Below are positions 61,679 through 64,000 of a stretch of DNA of 64,000 bases, one piece after another; the stretch's first letter is position 1, and each line of letters begins with the position of its first letter. The notes below the pieces were generated by a model that had not been told where the DNA came from, searched no databases, and saw only the letters and a list, made by a program, of their open reading frames with translations. The stretch comes from Lachnospiraceae bacterium XBB1006. Lineage in GTDB: Bacteria > Bacillota > Clostridia > Lachnospirales > Lachnospiraceae. A program made the position numbers and the translations under genes. The stretch lies in contig FOXT01000006.1 in the NCBI GenBank assembly GCA_900115795.1, positions 203,423 through 267,422 of the forward strand, given 5' to 3'.

Positions 61679-63047
61679 ACGATGTATGATAAAGCGGATT
61701 GATTTCCTCCCGTAGCATTTTTCTCATAAAGAGAGTGCAAAGTGCGGCGGATGCAATCTCGGCGATTGGGAAACACCACCATACACTGCTAAGGTCAAAT
61801 AATAAACCAAACAGAAAGGCCACCGGCAATAATACAATAAGCTGTCTGCTTACGGATACGATCAAAGACAGCATACCGTGTCCCATGGACTGAAAGGACG
61901 AAGTACAAATAATGGAATAACCTGCCACAATAAAGTGGCTGGAGATAATTCGAAGCGCCGGTACGCCAATGGCAAGCATCTGCGGGGAGGCAGAAAACAG
62001 ACCAAGCAGTTGCGCCGGAAAAATCAGGAACAGCAGGGTTCCAACGGTCATAATGCAGATGGCACCTTTCACGGCCAATTTCATTACCCCCTTGATGCGA
62101 TCCGGTTTACGTGCACCGAAGTTGTAGGCAACAATCGGAAGCATTCCGTTATTTAATCCAATAACCGGCATGAAGATAAAGCTTTGAAGCTTGTAGTACG
62201 CACCAAATACGGCAACGGCAGTGTCGGAGAATTTTCCCAATACCTTATTCATGCCAAAATTCATGACGGAGCTTACGGCCATCATGATAATACTTGGAAG
62301 TCCAATGGCGTAAATGTTCTTTACAATTTTTAAAGAAAATGGATAACTCCGAAGGGAAATATGCAATTCTTTATTCTTATACACATTCATAAAAATAGCA
62401 AGAATCGCCGCAAAGGTTTGACCGATGACGGTAGCAAGGGCTGCGCCGGCTACCTCCATGCGCGGAAAACCAAATAGTCCGAATATCATAATAGGATCCA
62501 AAATGACATTCGTAATGGCTCCGGTCATCTGCGTTATCATGGATAACCGGGTACGACCTGTGGATTGGAGCATTTTTTCCAGAAATGCCTGAATAAATAA
62601 AGCGTAGCATAATCCACCTACAATTCTTGCATAGTCGATTCCATAGCGAATAATGGTCTGGTTATGGGTGAAGAACCGGAAAAACGGTCCGCAAAAACAA
62701 AACACGCTAACGGACATCAGAAAGGATGTAAGGATGGATAAAATTAATCCATTGGTGGCAATCTGATTCGCCAATTTGAAATTCTTGGCCCCAAGGTGCC
62801 TTGAAACCAATGCATTCACACCGACGCCGGTACCAATGGATAACGCAATCATTAGATTCTGAATCGGAAAGGCGTAGGAAACCGCAGACAATGCATCTTC
62901 GGAAATACTTCCAACGAAAATGCTGTCGACGATGTTATACAGTGCCTGCACTAACATGGATGCCATCATAGGTAGAGACATATCTACCAATAGTTTTGGA
63001 ATGGGCATAACGCCCATTTTATTTTCAGTCTGTGTATGTTCTGACAT
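61677..63047 (-). CDS. MATE-family multidrug/Na+ antiporter
   Basis: About 456 residues with twelve hydrophobic helices. The N-terminus reads KLLVDMSLPMMASMLVQALYNIVDSIFVG, the MatE opening pattern, with GVGVNALVSRHLGAKN further on and a second MatE repeat from about 240 (IGLPSIIMMAVSSVMNFGMN). It exports drugs or metabolites using a cation gradient, and the substrate is unknown. I place the start at 63047 because GGAGGATTTC lies just upstream. The open frame beyond it reads no plausible membrane protein sequence. It is transcribed with or after the Crp-type regulator 128 bases upstream. Confidence 0.92.
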   Translation of the reverse strand: MSEHTQTENKMGVMPIPKLLVDMSLPMMASMLVQALYNIVDSIFVGSISEDALSAVSYAFPIQNLMIALSIGTGVGVNALVSRHLGAKNFKLANQIATNGLILSILTSFLMSVSVFCFCGPFFRFFTHNQTIIRYGIDYARIVGGLCYALFIQAFLEKMLQSTGRTRLSMITQMTGAITNVILDPIMIFGLFGFPRMEVAGAALATVIGQTFAAILAIFMNVYKNKELHISLRSYPFSLKIVKNIYAIGLPSIIMMAVSSVMNFGMNKVLGKFSDTAVAVFGAYYKLQSFIFMPVIGLNNGMLPIVAYNFGARKPDRIKGVMKLAVKGAICIMTVGTLLFLIFPAQLLGLFSASPQMLAIGVPALRIISSHFIVAGYSIICTSSFQSMGHGMLSLIVSVSRQLIVLLPVAFLFGLLFDLSSVWWCFPIAEIASAALCTLFMRKMLREEINPLYHTS

Positions 63048-63124
63048 GAAATCCTCCTTCTTCATTTGTGGGTTGTAACAGTTAATGATATCATTTTTGT
63101 AAAGAAAAATCAAGAAAGGGACTG

Positions 63125-63155
63125 CCTGTGCACTGTTAGTATAACAATCCACAGG
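63125..63155. promoter_or_regulatory. Palindrome upstream of the MATE gene
   Basis: Between the two minus-strand genes, TGTTAGTATAACA forms a palindrome (TGTTA, three bases, TAACA) within a slightly longer imperfect inverted repeat. It could be the operator of the neighbouring Crp/Fnr-type regulator, although it does not match the classical TGTGA or TTGAT half-sites. Confidence 0.4.
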
Positions 63156-63175
63156 GGCGATGTATGAGACTTGGG

Positions 63176-63832
63176 TCACATAAGTTCCAGCTTTTTTCGG
63201 TCGAGAATGGTTATTTTTCCGCGTGATAGTTTTACAAGACCTTCGTCTTCCATGTATTTTAAAATGCGGCTTACGACTTCTCTGGCAGTTCCAATCAGTT
63301 TTGCAATTTCTTCGTGGGTATAGGATAAGGTATCCGTTCCCTCCTGTAATAAAAAGCCGGCCACCCTTTGATCGGCACTGTAGAAAAGTATCTGCTGTAA
63401 AAACCAAAGCATGTCCGAGAATTTTTCGGTGGCACACTTATACAAGTACAATTCTAATTCCATATGATGCTCCAAAAGAGAGGATAATAGGGGATAGGGC
63501 ACTTGTAGCACAGTGGTATCTTTCACGGCTTCCACCATAATATCCGTTGCAATGGCATCCATCAGACAGGAGGCGGTCATTAAACACAGTTCCCCGGCTT
63601 TCACCCGAAACAAAGTGATTTCCCGTCCTTCGGGGGAAACAATAAAGGGACGAAGTTGTCCTTCCTCTACAAGCATGATGCCGCTACATTCTCCTTGGCC
63701 ATGGTGTATGATGGAGCCTTTTTTATATTGTCGATAAGCAGTACCTTCTGAGAGCTGTTTTTTTTCATCATCTGAAAGCGTGCTCCATAAGGGAAATTTT
63801 TCAGCTAACAGTTGTTTGATTTTTTCTTCCAT
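63176..63832 (-). CDS. Crp/Fnr-family transcriptional regulator
   Basis: 218 residues. The N-terminal cyclic-nucleotide-binding-type beta barrel (about 15-130) has YRQYKKGSIIHHGQGECSGIMLVEEGQL and GREITLFRVKAGELCLM (this family variant is common in Clostridia). A dimer helix follows, then a winged HTH (SYTHEEIAKLIGTAREVVSRILKYMEDEGLV). There is no N-terminal cysteine cluster as in true Fnr, and the cAMP pocket arginine/serine pattern is not evident, so the ligand is unknown. It likely controls itself and the MATE gene next to it. Confidence 0.92.
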   Translation of the reverse strand: MEEKIKQLLAEKFPLWSTLSDDEKKQLSEGTAYRQYKKGSIIHHGQGECSGIMLVEEGQLRPFIVSPEGREITLFRVKAGELCLMTASCLMDAIATDIMVEAVKDTTVLQVPYPLLSSLLEHHMELELYLYKCATEKFSDMLWFLQQILFYSADQRVAGFLLQEGTDTLSYTHEEIAKLIGTAREVVSRILKYMEDEGLVKLSRGKITILDRKKLELM

Positions 63833-63873
63833 ATATAGGTAATTCCTTTTCTAAAGCAATCGTTCTATCGGGT

Positions 63874-63902
63874 ATTATAAAATATGTGCGAGGTAATGTA
63901 AA
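63874..63902 (-). promoter_or_regulatory. Promoter of the Crp/Fnr regulator
   Basis: Read on the minus strand: TTTACA (63902-63897), 17 bases, TATAAT (63879-63874). The mRNA start would be near 63867, giving a leader of about 35 bases. Confidence 0.8.
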
Positions 63903-63922
63903 TAGGATAAATGCGTATAGTA

Positions 63923-63951
63923 TTACATGAATGTCAGAAGTATGGTATAAT
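63923..63951 (+). promoter_or_regulatory. Forward promoter leading out of the window
   Basis: TTACAT at 63923-63928, 17 bases, TATAAT at 63946-63951 with TGG before the -10 box. It is divergent from the regulator and must serve a gene beyond base 64000. The last 49 bases show no start codon with a good ribosome site. Confidence 0.65.
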
Positions 63952-64000
63952 TATTAAAGGCATGGAGAAGTGCTGAATTTAACAACTTGAGATTTATGGA

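Noticed and set aside
63048..63437. N-terminal extension of 130 codons on the MATE transporter
   Set aside because: It overlaps the regulator gene antisense or in part and is not transporter-like. A strong ribosome site stands directly before 63047.

Overview
The window looks like chromosome from a Gram-positive anaerobe of the class Clostridia, most likely a Lachnospiraceae-type gut bacterium. This placement is inference from gene content and order, not from a search. Supporting signs are a CIRCE-controlled clpB, a tandem glycine riboswitch ahead of a split glycine decarboxylase, the dgt-dnaG-rpoD-trmK run, the murE-priA-def-fmt-rsmB-rlmN-prpC-prkC-rsgA-rpe-thiN run, ATG/GTG/TTG starts behind strong GGAGG sites, and many GGDEF/EAL proteins.

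Layout. 1-690: end of an unknown gene and a small TOPRIM-like protein. 840-3770: clpB behind a CIRCE promoter, with a 5' leader that carries a 179-base inverted-repeat element. 4020-9771: glycine cleavage operon (riboswitch, gcvT, gcvH, gcvPA, gcvPB) plus lplA, which supplies the lipoyl group to GcvH. 9810-15720: two hybrid histidine kinases, a free-standing HPt protein and exonuclease III. 15768-23881: operon of a third hybrid kinase lacking its phospho-acceptor histidine, an amidase, a TRM11-like methyltransferase, a GGDEF-EAL protein and a TPR-GGDEF protein. 23925-27387: membrane-anchored carboxylesterase (minus strand) and a divergent PAS-GGDEF protein. 27475-30640: small accessory island after tRNA-Leu(AAG), with decayed acetyltransferase genes, a double-GNAT gene, an HExxH protein and an XRE regulator. 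30712-32376: an unknown protein and an EAL protein. 32470-33832: tRNA-Leu(CAG) and an aldo/keto reductase with ferredoxin-type clusters. 33957-40283: dgt, dnaG, rpoD, trmK and a uridine-kinase-like gene, followed by rnpB (RNase P RNA). 40825-42046: an unknown gene, a very regular array of twelve alternating inverted heptamers, terminators and a transposase remnant. 42175-61643: sixteen co-directional, tightly packed genes joining cell-wall synthesis, replication restart, translation start and ribosome maturation, Ser/Thr phospho-signalling, thiamine, lipase, alanine racemase, c-di-GMP and a peptidase. 61677-63832: a MATE transporter and a Crp/Fnr regulator on the minus strand, with a forward promoter running out of the window.

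The most unusual signal is the non-coding array at 41330-41671. Twelve copies of TACG(G/T)GT strictly alternate in orientation. The forward copies are spaced 64, 63, 53, 63 and 63 bases apart, all close to whole multiples of the DNA helical repeat. I know of no named element with this layout. The second theme is signalling: five c-di-GMP proteins, three hybrid kinases and one HPt protein lie in 64 kb, but there is no two-component response regulator with a DNA-binding output domain.
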